Shown one piece after another: positions 36,471-45,586 of a stretch of DNA of 64,000 nt. The position numbers and the translations under genes were made by a program. This DNA is from Palsa-504 sp963795795 (lineage in GTDB: Bacteria > Actinomycetota > Actinomycetes > Streptosporangiales > Streptosporangiaceae): NCBI GenBank assembly GCA_963795795.1, contig CAWCJS010000009.1:124001-188000 (forward strand). Reading direction: 5' to 3'. The notes beneath the pieces were generated by a model. The model did not search any database. It was not told the DNA's origin and was given only the letters and a program-made list of their open reading frames with translations. Numbering within the stretch: the first letter of the stretch is position 1; each line of letters starts with the position of its first letter.

Positions 36471-37061
36471 TCAGGGGTGCCGGCCCTCGAACGCGGCCAG
36501 CCGGTCGGCCGCGGGCGCCGAGTCGGTTATCTCCACTCTCGGCCCGAAGGCCGCCTCCCCGTCCCGGCCGCGCATCTCGTCGGGGAGCATCGGCTCGAGT
36601 TGGACGAGCAGCCGTGCGGCGACATCGGGTTCCAGGTCGGTGGGCTGGCCGGTGGCCTTGGCCAGATCCCAGCCATGGGTGAAGATGTCGCCGGCCGCGA
36701 TCCAGATGCAGACCGACCCGGGCAGCTCGCCGAACGGCAGCTTCATGGGCTTGGTCATGGCCTCCGGGACGCGGAAGGCGGCGACCAGCCGTTCGGCCTC
36801 CCGCTGGAAGGTGGCGGCGAAGTCGGTCGCCGTGCAGTCGGGATCGTCGGCGCGGTCGGTCACGGCGCCCTTCTCGGCCAGTTCCGCGAAGTACCCCGTC
36901 CCGCCGACGACGTGATTGACCACGTCCCGGACGTTCCAGGACGCGCACGGAGTCGGCCGGTCCAGGTCAGCGTGGCCTACCATCGCCAGGACCGCGGCGG
37001 TTGACCGGCAGGCCCGTTCGAGAACATCTGCGCTCGCCGGCTCCGGCTGCTCTGTTTGCAT
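36471..37061 (-). CDS. TIGR03086 family metal-binding protein (DinB/mycothiol-dependent isomerase fold)
   Basis: A 196-residue four-helix-bundle protein. TPCASWNVRDVVNHVVGGTGYF holds the first metal histidine and IAAGDIFTHGWDLAKATGQP the second, the TIGR03086 pattern related to the mycothiol-dependent maleylpyruvate isomerase. The family is confined mainly to actinomycetes and its members may transfer or use mycothiol; individual functions are unknown. GGGAGGGAAAGCG directly before ATG 37061 is a strong ribosome site. Confidence 0.9.
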   Translation of the reverse strand: MQTEQPEPASADVLERACRSTAAVLAMVGHADLDRPTPCASWNVRDVVNHVVGGTGYFAELAEKGAVTDRADDPDCTATDFAATFQREAERLVAAFRVPEAMTKPMKLPFGELPGSVCIWIAAGDIFTHGWDLAKATGQPTDLEPDVAARLLVQLEPMLPDEMRGRDGEAAFGPRVEITDSAPAADRLAAFEGRHP

Positions 37062-37154
37062 CGCTTTCCCTCCCTGGCTGACTAGCCGCCGCGGCCCCCC
37101 GGCCGGTGCCCGTCGGCTTCACGAGTAACTAGACAATGGCAAGATGCGGATTAG

Positions 37155-37781
37155 ATGTCAAGATGGTCCGTGCCCTATCACCATGGCGACCTGCCCGCCG
37201 CCCTGCTGGAGGCGGTTGATCGCGCCGTCGCCGAGTGCGGTGTTACCGGCGTGTCCCTGCGCGATGTGGCGCGTCGGGCCGGAGTTTCGCACGGCGCACC
37301 CGCGCACCATTTCCGCAACAAGGCCGGGCTGCTGACCGCGTTCGCGACCGCGGGATACCAGTTGCTGGCCGAGTCGGTTATCGAAACAGTAGTTGAGTCA
37401 GAGGCCGCCGATGGCGCGGCAGAGCTGGCCGCGATCGGTCGTGGCTACGTCCGGTTCGCCGTCGGCCACCCGGCACACTTCGAGGTCATGTTCCGGCTGG
37501 ACGCGCTCAACCCGGACGATCCCGAGTTCGTCGCGGTCAGCGAGGCAGCCTACGGGCTGCTGACCGCGACGATCGAGCGCTGCCGCGCCGCTGGCCGCCT
37601 GCACGGGCGTTCGCCCGAGGTCGTAGCGGTCAGCGCCTGGTCGATGGTGCACGGCCTGTCCGCCCTGTGGCTCAGCGGGCGCCTGGCCGAGCGCATCACC
37701 GAACAAGATCCGCAGCGGCTGGCGGCCGCCGTCTCGGACCTATTCGTCGACGCCGTCCTGCCGCCGCCCGAGGGCACTTAA
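37155..37781 (+). CDS. TetR-family transcriptional regulator
   Basis: The 208-residue protein has a TetR helix-turn-helix, GVSLRDVARRAGVSHGAPAHHF, within residues 30-60, and a C-terminal WHG-type ligand domain (GYVRFAVGHPAHFEVMFR, WSMVHGLSALWLSGRL). Members sense small hydrophobic ligands. The divergent TIGR03086 gene, with starts about 90 bases apart, is its likeliest target; the convergent polysaccharide deacetylase is less so. No clear operator palindrome stands out in the shared interval. Confidence 0.9.
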   Translation: MSRWSVPYHHGDLPAALLEAVDRAVAECGVTGVSLRDVARRAGVSHGAPAHHFRNKAGLLTAFATAGYQLLAESVIETVVESEAADGAAELAAIGRGYVRFAVGHPAHFEVMFRLDALNPDDPEFVAVSEAAYGLLTATIERCRAAGRLHGRSPEVVAVSAWSMVHGLSALWLSGRLAERITEQDPQRLAAAVSDLFVDAVLPPPEGT

Positions 37782-37825
37782 TAGCTGAACGCAGGTCATG
37801 CACGGCCAGCGCGCGGTCCTGGCCC

Positions 37826-38659
37826 TCAGGGTGAGCCGATGGGCGAGGCACCAGCCAGGCCCGCGATCTGCGCGTGCGTGGCGAACCACGGGCGGCCTCG
37901 CCCGGCCATCCCGGTGATCACGCTGTCCAGCATCCGCACCAGGTAGCCGCGGCCGATGGCCTCGGGGTGCATCGTGTAGGTCACGGCCCGGCGGTCCTGG
38001 CGGGCCGACTCGAACTCCCCCAGCCAGATCCGCTCCACTGCGGCCGGGTCGGCGAGCAGCCCGCCATGGTAGGAGGTCCAGCCGAAGTAGGGCCAGTCGC
38101 ACAGGCTCCAGTGGCCGGGCAACTCCAGCAGCGGCTCATTTCCGCTGGTCACCCAGTACGGCCGGTCGTCGGCCATCAGGCTGGCGTCGTAGGAGAAACC
38201 GAGCTCTCCCAGGAGGTCCAGGGTCTCCGGGGTAAGCTCCCAGCCCGGTGACCGGTAGCCGTCCGGCCGGACCCCCAGCTTGCCCAGCGCGATCAACCCC
38301 TCCTCGAGTTCGGCGCGCTGCGCCGCGGCGTCCAAGCCGTCGGTGCCCCGGTGCAGGTACCCGTGGTGGCCGACCTCGTGACCGCCCGCCAGGATGGCCT
38401 CCACCGCGCCCGGATGCTGGTCGGCGGTGTGGCCCGGCACATAGAAGGTGGCCGTGACCTCCAGCTCAGCCAGCAGCCCGAGGATCCGGCTCAGGCCCCG
38501 GCCCGGGCCAAAGCGGCCCTGCGACAGCATGGTCAGCCGACGGGCGTACTCGGGGCCCTCGCTGAGCCACGGAGCCTCGCCGTCCACGTCAAAGGTCAGG
38601 GCCACCGCCACCTCAGCGTCGCCGGGCCAGGCGGGGAAGTGCGCGGGCGGGTTCTCCAT
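37826..38659 (-). CDS. Polysaccharide deacetylase-family protein (NodB fold)
   Basis: A 277-residue protein with the NodB metal motif: VALTFDVDGEA with the catalytic and metal-binding aspartates, and GHEVGHHGYLHRG giving the H-x3-H pair. GYRSPGWELTPETLDLLGELG is motif 3. There is no signal peptide, which favours the cytoplasmic PuuE/allantoinase-like branch of the family over wall-acting chitin or peptidoglycan deacetylases. The substrate is unknown. ATG 38659 was chosen because the extension in the longer frame is unrelated. It converges on the TetR gene. Confidence 0.85.
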   Translation of the reverse strand: MENPPAHFPAWPGDAEVAVALTFDVDGEAPWLSEGPEYARRLTMLSQGRFGPGRGLSRILGLLAELEVTATFYVPGHTADQHPGAVEAILAGGHEVGHHGYLHRGTDGLDAAAQRAELEEGLIALGKLGVRPDGYRSPGWELTPETLDLLGELGFSYDASLMADDRPYWVTSGNEPLLELPGHWSLCDWPYFGWTSYHGGLLADPAAVERIWLGEFESARQDRRAVTYTMHPEAIGRGYLVRMLDSVITGMAGRGRPWFATHAQIAGLAGASPIGSP

Positions 38660-38838
38660 GGTCGATCCAATCGCGCGATGAACCGCAGGATGACGAGTCT
38701 GCCACCCGCGGGCGAGGCGCACATGACGCACCCTGATCTGGACGATCTGTGCGATCTGGAGCGTGCTAGTGAGGATGTGGAGGCGGTCGTGGTCCTCGCC
38801 GTGGCGTACGCCGCCGGCGGCGGGATCGGGCTGGGCCG

Positions 38839-39858
38839 TCAGGTGTCGGAGGGTGCGGCGGCGGTCCGTGCGTGCGGTGTGCGGTGCTTGAGCCAGGCGA
38901 ACAGCAGCGTCAGCGGCACAACGAGGCCGCCGATGCCGTAGAAGGCAAAGGCGCCGAACCCGTCCAAGTGCCCGACCAGCCACCCGAAGTTCTGGCCGAA
39001 GAACCCGGTGACGAAGGTCAGCGGCAAGAAGACGGTGGCCAAGATGGTTAGCTGCTCGACGGTGGCGTTCTGCTGGACGCTGATCTTGGTCTGCTCGACA
39101 GAGATCACGGCCATATTGGCCTCCAGGATGGTGCCGAGCAGGTCTCGCTGGGCGGCGACCTCCTCGTTAACCAGCTGCAGGTGGTCCTGGACGTCGCGCA
39201 GGTAAGGCTGAAGCTGCGGGTCTTCGGTGGCGCGCTCGATGGTGGTGACGACGCCGAGCAGCGGGTGCACCGCGCGGTAGAAGTCGGTGGCCTCGCGGCG
39301 CAGCGAGTAGATCCGCTCAGTCGGCGCGACGGCGCCGGAGAATACCGTGGCCTCGACCTGGTCGATGTCGTGCTCGAGCCCGGCGACGACCGGTGCGTAA
39401 TCGTCCACCACCTGGTCCAAGATCGCCCACAACGCCGATGCGGTGCCTGCGGCGAGCAGTTCCGGCCGCTGCTCCAGCCGCTGCCGGGCGCCGCGCAGCC
39501 CGCTGGCCACGCCCTGCCGAACGGTGATCACGAAGGCCTGGGAGAGGAAGACGCTGATCTCGCCGAACTGGACTTCTTCGGCGGCATCGTCATAGCGCGC
39601 GGTGCGGAAGATGACCAGCCGTACGTCCCGGTCGTAACTTTCGATCTTCGGCCGCATGTGGAAGTTCTGTGCGTCCTCCACCGCCAGCTCGTGCAGGCCG
39701 AAGGTGTCCCGTACCTGGGCCAGCTCCTCTTCGGCCGGCTCGAACAACCCGAGCCAGACAAAGCCGCCCTGACCGCACCTGGCCGCGGCCTCCTCCAGCG
39801 GCACCGGGCCCTCGTCGCGCCTGCGGCCGTCCAGGTAGTGCGCACAATCAACGATCAT
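38839..39858 (-). CDS. CorA-family divalent cation transporter
   Basis: A 339-residue protein: a soluble N-domain with FGLHELAVEDAQNFHMRPKI, long coiled helices through residues 150-270, then two membrane helices at the C-terminus. The selectivity-filter motif between them reads FFGQNFGW, with Gln in place of Met in GMN; such G-x-N variants occur in ZntB and other CorA relatives. It could move magnesium, cobalt or zinc. A pentamer in the membrane is expected. It is monocistronic, and the 980-base interval between its start and the neighbouring deacetylase holds only its own coding region and short gaps. Confidence 0.9.
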   Translation of the reverse strand: MIVDCAHYLDGRRRDEGPVPLEEAAARCGQGGFVWLGLFEPAEEELAQVRDTFGLHELAVEDAQNFHMRPKIESYDRDVRLVIFRTARYDDAAEEVQFGEISVFLSQAFVITVRQGVASGLRGARQRLEQRPELLAAGTASALWAILDQVVDDYAPVVAGLEHDIDQVEATVFSGAVAPTERIYSLRREATDFYRAVHPLLGVVTTIERATEDPQLQPYLRDVQDHLQLVNEEVAAQRDLLGTILEANMAVISVEQTKISVQQNATVEQLTILATVFLPLTFVTGFFGQNFGWLVGHLDGFGAFAFYGIGGLVVPLTLLFAWLKHRTPHARTAAAPSDT

Positions 39859-40186
39859 GTCCGGGAGCCCTTTCTCGGTAGCCGGGACCGGTACTCGCTC
39901 CCCAGCATGGCCGAATCCGGCGGGGAGACGAAGACCACGGGTCTGCCGACGGCGAACCGCAAGCCCAGGGACGGCGCGCGCCCGGCCGACCGGTTCAGGA
40001 CCGGTCTGGCCGCCGTCCCCGGTCGCGCAAGCCCGCGATCCAGTCCGGCACCTCCACCGCCGGACCGTAGGCGTGCGACACCTGGTCCCAGGGGATCCCG
40101 CCAAGACCCGCACCACGGCCCACCTGACCCATCCTGGCAGCTAACCCGGCTCCTGGTGGCCGCGGTGAAGATGGGCTGCAATCCCC

Positions 40187-41395
40187 TTACTGGGCTGATA
40201 CGGCTGCACGTGATGTCCCGCTGGCTCCGGCGTTCCCGTTCACCGCCGCCGGCTCCATCGGTATCAAGAGCTCGAACGTCGAGCCTTTGCCCACGGTGCT
40301 GTTCACCCGGACCGAGCCCTGGTGAGCTTCGGCGATCGCCGCCACGGTCGGCAGCCCGAGCCCGAACCCGCCAACCTCCCGGCTCCGGTAGGGAGCCGCG
40401 CGGGAGAACCGGCCGAAGACCCGCTCCAGGTCGGCTGCCGGGATACCGCAGCCGGAGTCCGCCACCGCCAGGATGACGTGCCCGTCCTGGACGCGGGCGC
40501 TGAGCTCGATGCGGTCGTCCTTGTCCGTGTGTGCGATGGCGTTTTCCAGCAGGGCGTCAAGCGCCACTGCCAGCCGGTCACGGTCACCAGGGACAGTCGC
40601 CTCTGCCACTTCACCCAGCCGCCACCTGCGCGGCGTGTAAGCCCAGCGGTCCAGCGCCTCGATCACGACCGGACCGACCCCGACCGGCGCCAGATCAAGA
40701 AAGCCAGGGCTGCCGGCCGCGGCAAGCAGCAGCAGGCGGCCCGACAGCCTGCGCAGCCTCGCCAGCTCGCCGATGACCACGCGGGCGTCCTCGGCGACCG
40801 TCTCGTCAATGACCGACTGCTCAATGAGCTCTGCGTGGCCGAGCGCCACCGTGATGGGCGTGCCCAGCTCGTGCGAGGCATCGACCAGGAACATCTGCTG
40901 CTGCTCCAGCAGTCGCAGGTTCTCCCGCGACACGCGCTGCACTTCTCCCATCGCCGCGAGCTGCTCCAGCAGCGCCGCGTGCCGCCGCCGCCCGTGCCAG
41001 ACCATGGCCAGGAACATCAACGCGACCAGCGGAACCTCGACGAGATAGTCCGCTTCCTGCACACCGTCCACCACCTGCGCCACGATGATCCCCCCGGTCG
41101 CCAGCGTCACCGCGGCCACCGTCAGGATGGCGGGCTGCAGCCGCCACATCCGCAACCCGTAAATGAGGGTCAGGCTCACCCAGATGACCAGGAACGGAAT
41201 GGTCGACCAGGCCCCCATCTCGCGCATGGCGAGCAGGTTCACCCCGACGAACACCGCCCAGACGACGTCTACCCACGACGACCGCACCCAGCGCAGCCCC
41301 CGCCTCAGCCACCCGCCCAGGGCAAGCCGCCGCCACACCATCGCGCCCCGCCCGCCAGCCGCCTCGGCCGTACCGGGGCTCAGGGCGCCGCTCAT
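40187..41395 (-). CDS. Membrane sensor histidine kinase, orphan
   Basis: The 402-residue protein has about four membrane helices, then an H-box FLVDASHELGTPITVALG with the phospho-accepting His, N-box ALDALLENAIAHT, G1 VADSGCGIP and G2 GGFGLGLPTVAAI. The first part resembles no named sensor domain. No response regulator gene is adjacent, so the partner is elsewhere. The frame has starts at 41395 (used) and 41341, the latter preceded by GGGGCG. Its start faces the ammonia-lyase homologue across 228 bases. Confidence 0.88.
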   Translation of the reverse strand: MSGALSPGTAEAAGGRGAMVWRRLALGGWLRRGLRWVRSSWVDVVWAVFVGVNLLAMREMGAWSTIPFLVIWVSLTLIYGLRMWRLQPAILTVAAVTLATGGIIVAQVVDGVQEADYLVEVPLVALMFLAMVWHGRRRHAALLEQLAAMGEVQRVSRENLRLLEQQQMFLVDASHELGTPITVALGHAELIEQSVIDETVAEDARVVIGELARLRRLSGRLLLLAAAGSPGFLDLAPVGVGPVVIEALDRWAYTPRRWRLGEVAEATVPGDRDRLAVALDALLENAIAHTDKDDRIELSARVQDGHVILAVADSGCGIPAADLERVFGRFSRAAPYRSREVGGFGLGLPTVAAIAEAHQGSVRVNSTVGKGSTFELLIPMEPAAVNGNAGASGTSRAAVSAQ

Positions 41396-41623
41396 CCTGG
41401 GTACCGCACTTGCCGCCTCCCGCCACATGGCACCAGGTCACACCTGATGCCGACCCTTTCACGGTCGAGACCTTCAGGCACACCGGAACCACAAAACCTC
41501 CCGAAGATGACCAATCCGACATACGTCCGTAACGTTGCCAGCCGGGGCCGGTGACAGCCGGGGAGCGTCCGGTCGTGAGCGGGATAGCCGCCCGTGCCTG
41601 CCTCGTGGCCGCCAGGAGGAGAG

Positions 41624-43111
41624 ATGACCGTTGTTGTCGGTGCGCCGGAAGACTTCACGCTGGAGGCGTTCCGGCGGGTCACGGTGGATGGCGAGGGCGT
41701 CGTCATCGGCCCGGCCGCACTGCGAGCCATGGGCGAGGCCCGCGCGGGGTTTGAGCGTCTATTGCGCGCTGACCCGGGCGGCTTCATCTACGGGGTGACC
41801 ACCCGGCCGGGCGTGGAAGTCGGCACAGCGATCCCGCCGGAGGAACTGCGCGACTATGCGCGCCGCTTCCGCGGGGTGGGGCGGGGCTTCGGCCGGGATT
41901 GCCTTGATGAGCGGGTGGTCAGAGGCATCGTCTTCGCCCGGCTGGCCGACTTCATCGGCGGCCACGCCAAGGTGCGACCTGTACTCGCCCAGCGAGTAGC
42001 CGCCCTGCTGGATGGCCCGCTGCCGCGCGTTCCCCTCGACGGGCAGGGCGGCGCCGGGGAGATCCTGCCTCTCATGCACGTGATGGCCGCCGTGGACGCC
42101 GACGACCTGGTGGAGGGCGAGGGCATGGCGCTGATCAACGGCTCGCCGTGCGCGACGGCGCTGGCCGCTGATGTCGCCCTGCACGCCGGGCACCGCCTGC
42201 GGCTGGCCGAGGCGATCTTCGCGCTGTCGATCGAAGCGCTCGCCGCGCCGCTCGATGCCTACGATGAGGCCCTTGATGACCTGCGGGGCGATGAGGCAGA
42301 ACGCACAGTCCTGCATCACCTGCGCGGTCATCTGCGTGGCGCGGTCGCATCAGGCCGGCTGGCCCACCAGGCGCCGGTCAGCTACCGCATCCTGCCCCAG
42401 GTCCTGGGTCAGGCCCAGCGCGCTGTGCAGGCGGTGGCTCACGCCGCTGCCACAGCCCTCGGTTCGGTCACCGAGAACCCGGTGTACCTGCCAGCCAGCG
42501 AGGGCCACCCGTTCGGCCGCGTCGTATCGACAGGAGGCTTCCATAACGGTGCGGCCGCCCCCGCCATGAACTGGCTGACCGCCTCGTGGGCCGACCTGGC
42601 CCTGGTGGCGCAGCGCCAGGTCACCGCCATGCACAGCCCCACCTCAGGGCTTCCGCACCTGCTCGCTCCGGCCGGCTTCATCCCCGGGGCCTCCGGCGGG
42701 GCCACCAATCTGTTCGGCTGGGTGGCGACCGGGCTGGTCGAAGAAGCCCGGGCGCTGGCCGCGCCCACCTTGCTGCCCGCCACCATCAACGACACCCAGA
42801 ACGACATCGCCACGCCCACCTTCGGCGCCTACCGCAGCCAGCACCGGGCCGCCGAATGCCTCGACAGCGTCCTCGCCATCTTGGCCCTGGTCTCCAGCCA
42901 GGCCCTGTCCGTCACCAGCCGTCGCCCGGCCCCGCCCCTGGCCGGGCTGCTGAACGGCATCCGGTCAGTGTTCCCGCCCGTCCAGGCCGAACGGGAAGGC
43001 CAGGGAACCCAGGCAGCAGAACTCGCCGCCATCTTCAGCCGGGCCGCCCTGACCGGCCAGCCCGACTTCCCGGGCTATCGGGGCCACGCCAGCCCGCAGC
43101 CATCCCCCTGA
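41624..43111 (+). CDS. Aromatic amino acid ammonia-lyase (HAL/PAL) homologue lacking the Ala-Ser-Gly triad
   Basis: A 495-residue member of the histidine/phenylalanine ammonia-lyase superfamily. The catalytic Tyr is kept (FIYGVTTRPG, Y56), as are LINGSPCATALAADVAL, SVTENPVYLP, GGFHNGAAAPAMNW and SPTSGLPHLL, each matching a family block. The cofactor segment, normally GSVGASGDLAPL, reads GQGGAGEILPL at residues 140-150: the Ser of the self-cyclising Ala-Ser-Gly is missing, so the MIO prosthetic group probably cannot form. A related chemistry (e.g. an MIO-free lyase or isomerase) is an inference. ATG 41624 has AGGAGGAG at 41614-41621. Adjacent kinase and sigma-factor genes suggest no role. Confidence 0.85.
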   Translation: MTVVVGAPEDFTLEAFRRVTVDGEGVVIGPAALRAMGEARAGFERLLRADPGGFIYGVTTRPGVEVGTAIPPEELRDYARRFRGVGRGFGRDCLDERVVRGIVFARLADFIGGHAKVRPVLAQRVAALLDGPLPRVPLDGQGGAGEILPLMHVMAAVDADDLVEGEGMALINGSPCATALAADVALHAGHRLRLAEAIFALSIEALAAPLDAYDEALDDLRGDEAERTVLHHLRGHLRGAVASGRLAHQAPVSYRILPQVLGQAQRAVQAVAHAAATALGSVTENPVYLPASEGHPFGRVVSTGGFHNGAAAPAMNWLTASWADLALVAQRQVTAMHSPTSGLPHLLAPAGFIPGASGGATNLFGWVATGLVEEARALAAPTLLPATINDTQNDIATPTFGAYRSQHRAAECLDSVLAILALVSSQALSVTSRRPAPPLAGLLNGIRSVFPPVQAEREGQGTQAAELAAIFSRAALTGQPDFPGYRGHASPQPSP

Positions 43112-43157
43112 CCTCAGCCCGAGGCCGGCCGACGCTCGGCACTGGGATCCTGGGGCG

Positions 43158-44375
43158 CTACCCCAGCTGGTCGCGGCGGCGGGTCAGGGCGGCGGTCTCG
43201 GCGGTGTTGCCCGCCAGCTCGATGGCCTTGTCGTACGCCGCGCGCGACTGCTGGCTGCGGCCCAGCCGGCGCAGCAGGTCGGCGCGGGTCGCGTGGTAGG
43301 CGTGATAGCCGGCCAACCTGTCCTCAAGACGGTCGACGGCCGCCAGTGCCACCTCCGGGCCGTCAAGCTCGGCGACCGCGATGGCCCGGTTGAGGGCGAT
43401 GATCGGCGAGGGGTCGAGGTGGACGAGCTGGTCGTAGAGGGCAACGACCTGCGACCAGTCGGTGTCGCGTACGTCGCGGGCAGACGTGTGCACGGCGTTG
43501 ATCGCGGCGAGGATCTGGTAGCGCCCCGGAGCTACCCGGGCGGCTAGGCGCTCGCGCACCAGCCGGTGACCCTCGGCGATCAGCGACGCGTCCCAGGTCC
43601 CGCGGTCCTGCTCGCCGAGGGTGACCAGTTCACCGCTCGACGAAACACGGGCGGTGCGGCGGGCCTCGATGAGGAGCATCAGCGCCAGTAGGCCGGCCAC
43701 TTCACCATCGTCTGGCATAAGCGTTCGGATCAGCCGAGTGAGCCGGATCGCCTCGGCCGTCAAGTCGTGACGGACGGGATCGGTGTCGGGGCCGGTCGCC
43801 AGGTAGCCCTCGTTGAAGACGAGGAACAGGACGGCGAGTACGCCGGAGACCCGGGCCGGTAGATCCTCCGTGGACGGCACCCGGTAAGGGATGCGAGCCG
43901 CCTTGATCTTGGCCTTCGCACGGGTGATCCGCTGTCCCATGGCGGTCTCCTGCACCAGGAAGGCACGCGCGATCTCGGGCACGGTCAGGCCGCCGACCAT
44001 GCGCAGCGTCAGCGCCACGCGCGTCTCCATCGCGAGCGCCGGGTGGCAGCACGTGAAGATCAGCCGGAGTCGCTCGTCGTCGACGGCGCCGAGGGGCTCG
44101 GGCGGGTCGTCGTCGTGCAACATCTGAGCCTCCTGCTGCTTGTCGCCGCGCTTGTTCTCACGTCGGATCCGGTCGATGGCCTTGTGGTTGGCGGTGGTAG
44201 TCAGCCAGGCGCCGGGGTTGGGAGGTACGCCGTCGGCCGGCCACCGCTCGACGGCGGCCGCGAACGCCTCGGCCGCAGCCTCCTCGGCGATGTCCAGGTC
44301 ACCGAAACGCCTGGTCAGGGAGGCGACCACCCGCGCCCACTCCTCGTGGTGGGCCTGGGTGACCGCCTCCCGCAC
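43158..44375 (-). CDS. ECF42-type RNA polymerase sigma factor with C-terminal TPR-like extension
   Basis: A 405-residue protein: region 2 is RFGDLDIAEEAAAEAFAAAV and HKAIDRIRRENKRGDKQ, region 4 VARIPYRVP-like IARAFLVQETAMGQRITRAKAKI, after which the remaining 200 residues are helical repeats (SPIIALNRAIAVAELDG and GYHAYHATRADLLRRLG). This long TPR-containing tail is the mark of ECF42. These factors lack an anti-sigma and are linked to DGPF proteins, one of which lies 11 bases upstream. GTG 44375 is the start nearest region 2; the frame runs open through the upstream gene. Confidence 0.9.
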   Translation of the reverse strand: MREAVTQAHHEEWARVVASLTRRFGDLDIAEEAAAEAFAAAVERWPADGVPPNPGAWLTTTANHKAIDRIRRENKRGDKQQEAQMLHDDDPPEPLGAVDDERLRLIFTCCHPALAMETRVALTLRMVGGLTVPEIARAFLVQETAMGQRITRAKAKIKAARIPYRVPSTEDLPARVSGVLAVLFLVFNEGYLATGPDTDPVRHDLTAEAIRLTRLIRTLMPDDGEVAGLLALMLLIEARRTARVSSSGELVTLGEQDRGTWDASLIAEGHRLVRERLAARVAPGRYQILAAINAVHTSARDVRDTDWSQVVALYDQLVHLDPSPIIALNRAIAVAELDGPEVALAAVDRLEDRLAGYHAYHATRADLLRRLGRSQQSRAAYDKAIELAGNTAETAALTRRRDQLG

Positions 44376-44386
44376 GTCGATGCTGT

Positions 44387-44710
44387 TCAGAGGAACGGCC
44401 GCACCTCGACCTTCCGATTGCAGGCCTTCGACCCCTCGGTCGCGAGCTTGAGCGCCACGTCGAGGTCCGCGGCCTCGATAATCCAGAAGCCGATGAGATA
44501 CTCCTTCGACTCCAGGAAGGGCCCGTCGGTGACCAGCGCCTCCTCGCCCCGGTTGTCGATGACGGTGGCCGAACTGGGATCCGAGAGGCCGCCGGCGAAA
44601 ACCCAGTAACCCTCCGCAATGAGCCGGTCGTTGAACACGTCGATCGCAGCCATCTCTTCCGGGGTGGCGAGGTCGGCCGTGCCGGTGATCACGGAAACCA
44701 TGTACTGCAT
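44387..44710 (-). CDS. DGPF-motif (YCII-related) protein
   Basis: A 107-residue protein of the YCII-like fold with the diagnostic DGPF in VTDGPFLESKEYLIGFWI. The preceding AIDVFNDRLIAEGYWVFAGG and the terminal EVRPFL are standard. Genes of this type are the constant companions of ECF42 sigma factors and are thought to be part of their regulon, with function otherwise unknown. Start ATG 44710 has AGGAG ten bases upstream; ATG 44701 is an alternative. Confidence 0.92.
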   Translation of the reverse strand: MQYMVSVITGTADLATPEEMAAIDVFNDRLIAEGYWVFAGGLSDPSSATVIDNRGEEALVTDGPFLESKEYLIGFWIIEAADLDVALKLATEGSKACNRKVEVRPFL

Positions 44711-44814
44711 ATCGGATCATCTCCTGTGGTTCGGGGCGCCCCCGTGGGCGGCCGCTCACCCCTGCTACGAACACCTCTGCCCCGATCCGACAACCGCCTC
44801 GCGGATTTCTTCCG

Positions 44815-45101
44815 ACGACTTTCCGGTGCGCCGGCGGTAAGCGATCCGACAGCGCTACGCCTTCCGGGCGACTGACTATTCCGCTGAGCATCATCCGCGG
44901 TTCGGCCAGGCGGTTCGGTGCGACGGCGTGGAAAGTGTCGCTGTGCATGAGGATCACGTCGCCGGGTTCGCCGGTTAGCTCGACGACACGGAGCGGTACG
45001 CCGTCGATGACGGTCCCGTCGTTCATGTAGCGCTGGATGCGGCCGTCGCCGCCGACGGGTTTCCACAGCCCGCGCAGCCACGGATGGGCGGCGAGCAGCA
45101 C
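44815..45101 (-). pseudogene. Remnant of a phytanoyl-CoA dioxygenase-family gene (C-terminal part)
   Basis: The minus strand reads LLAAHPWLRGLWKPVGGDG, DGVPLRVVELTGEPGDVILM and HSDTFHAVAPNRLAEPRMML, the C-terminal third of a PhyH oxygenase including the distal iron His and the 2-oxoglutarate Arg. The N-terminal two thirds, with the HxD motif, are absent; the sequence upstream of 45101 is unrelated in all frames I read. The frame has no stop where the remnant ends and runs on through the next genes. It is best read as a truncated relic. The 3' boundary is approximate. Confidence 0.65.
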
Positions 45102-45251
45102 TCCTTCCCGGGCAAGGCGCGCGCCAAATCCGCCCGGACAGGTGAAGCGTCACGGCCAGGCTAGCGCCGCAGACAGCGAGCCCACCACGGATTTTCGCGT
45201 CGCACGATAGGGGCTCAGGGAGCCTCGTCTGCACTTTGACTGGTCTGCGGC

Positions 45252-45506
45252 TCAGGGAGTGCTCCTGCTGATCCGCCACAGGTAGGTGGTACCGCCGTAG
45301 TCGCCGGCGGCCAGGGTGTTACCGCCCGGCCCGAACGCTACCGAGAACACCCCTGAGCCGTCAGGATCAGTGAGAGCAGCGGTGAGCGCGGCAGTAACCC
45401 GCGGCGTCGAGCCGGCCGCTACGACGGAGCCGCCTGCCGTTGCCGGTCCGCCAGCCACGGCCACGGCGGCACCGAGCACCAGAAACGCGGCGTACCTGAA
45501 CCACAT
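45252..45506 (-). CDS. Short exported protein with a single WD40-like blade (probable relic)
   Basis: An 84-residue product: N-terminal signal-like stretch YAAFLVLGAAVAVAGGPATA, then VTAALTDPDGSGVFSVAFGP and GGNTLAAGDYGGTTYLWRIS, which is one WD40 blade. WD40 blades do not fold alone, and actinomycetes have long proteins built of this same blade type, so this is probably what is left after an internal deletion. ATG 45506 is used as start. It lies beside a truncated PhyH relic. Confidence 0.5.
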   Translation of the reverse strand: MWFRYAAFLVLGAAVAVAGGPATAGGSVVAAGSTPRVTAALTAALTDPDGSGVFSVAFGPGGNTLAAGDYGGTTYLWRISRSTP

Positions 45507-45586
45507 TCGCGCCCCCCGCAAGCCGTCACGGATACCAGCACTGCACTGCACTCATCTCAGCCGAGATGTGGCGATACGTCCACCGG

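Noticed and set aside
44375..45101. Single 647-residue gene 43158-45101
   Set aside because: The open frame joins a PhyH relic, the antisense/alternate-frame part of the DGPF gene and the sigma factor. Only the last 405 residues are a coherent protein.
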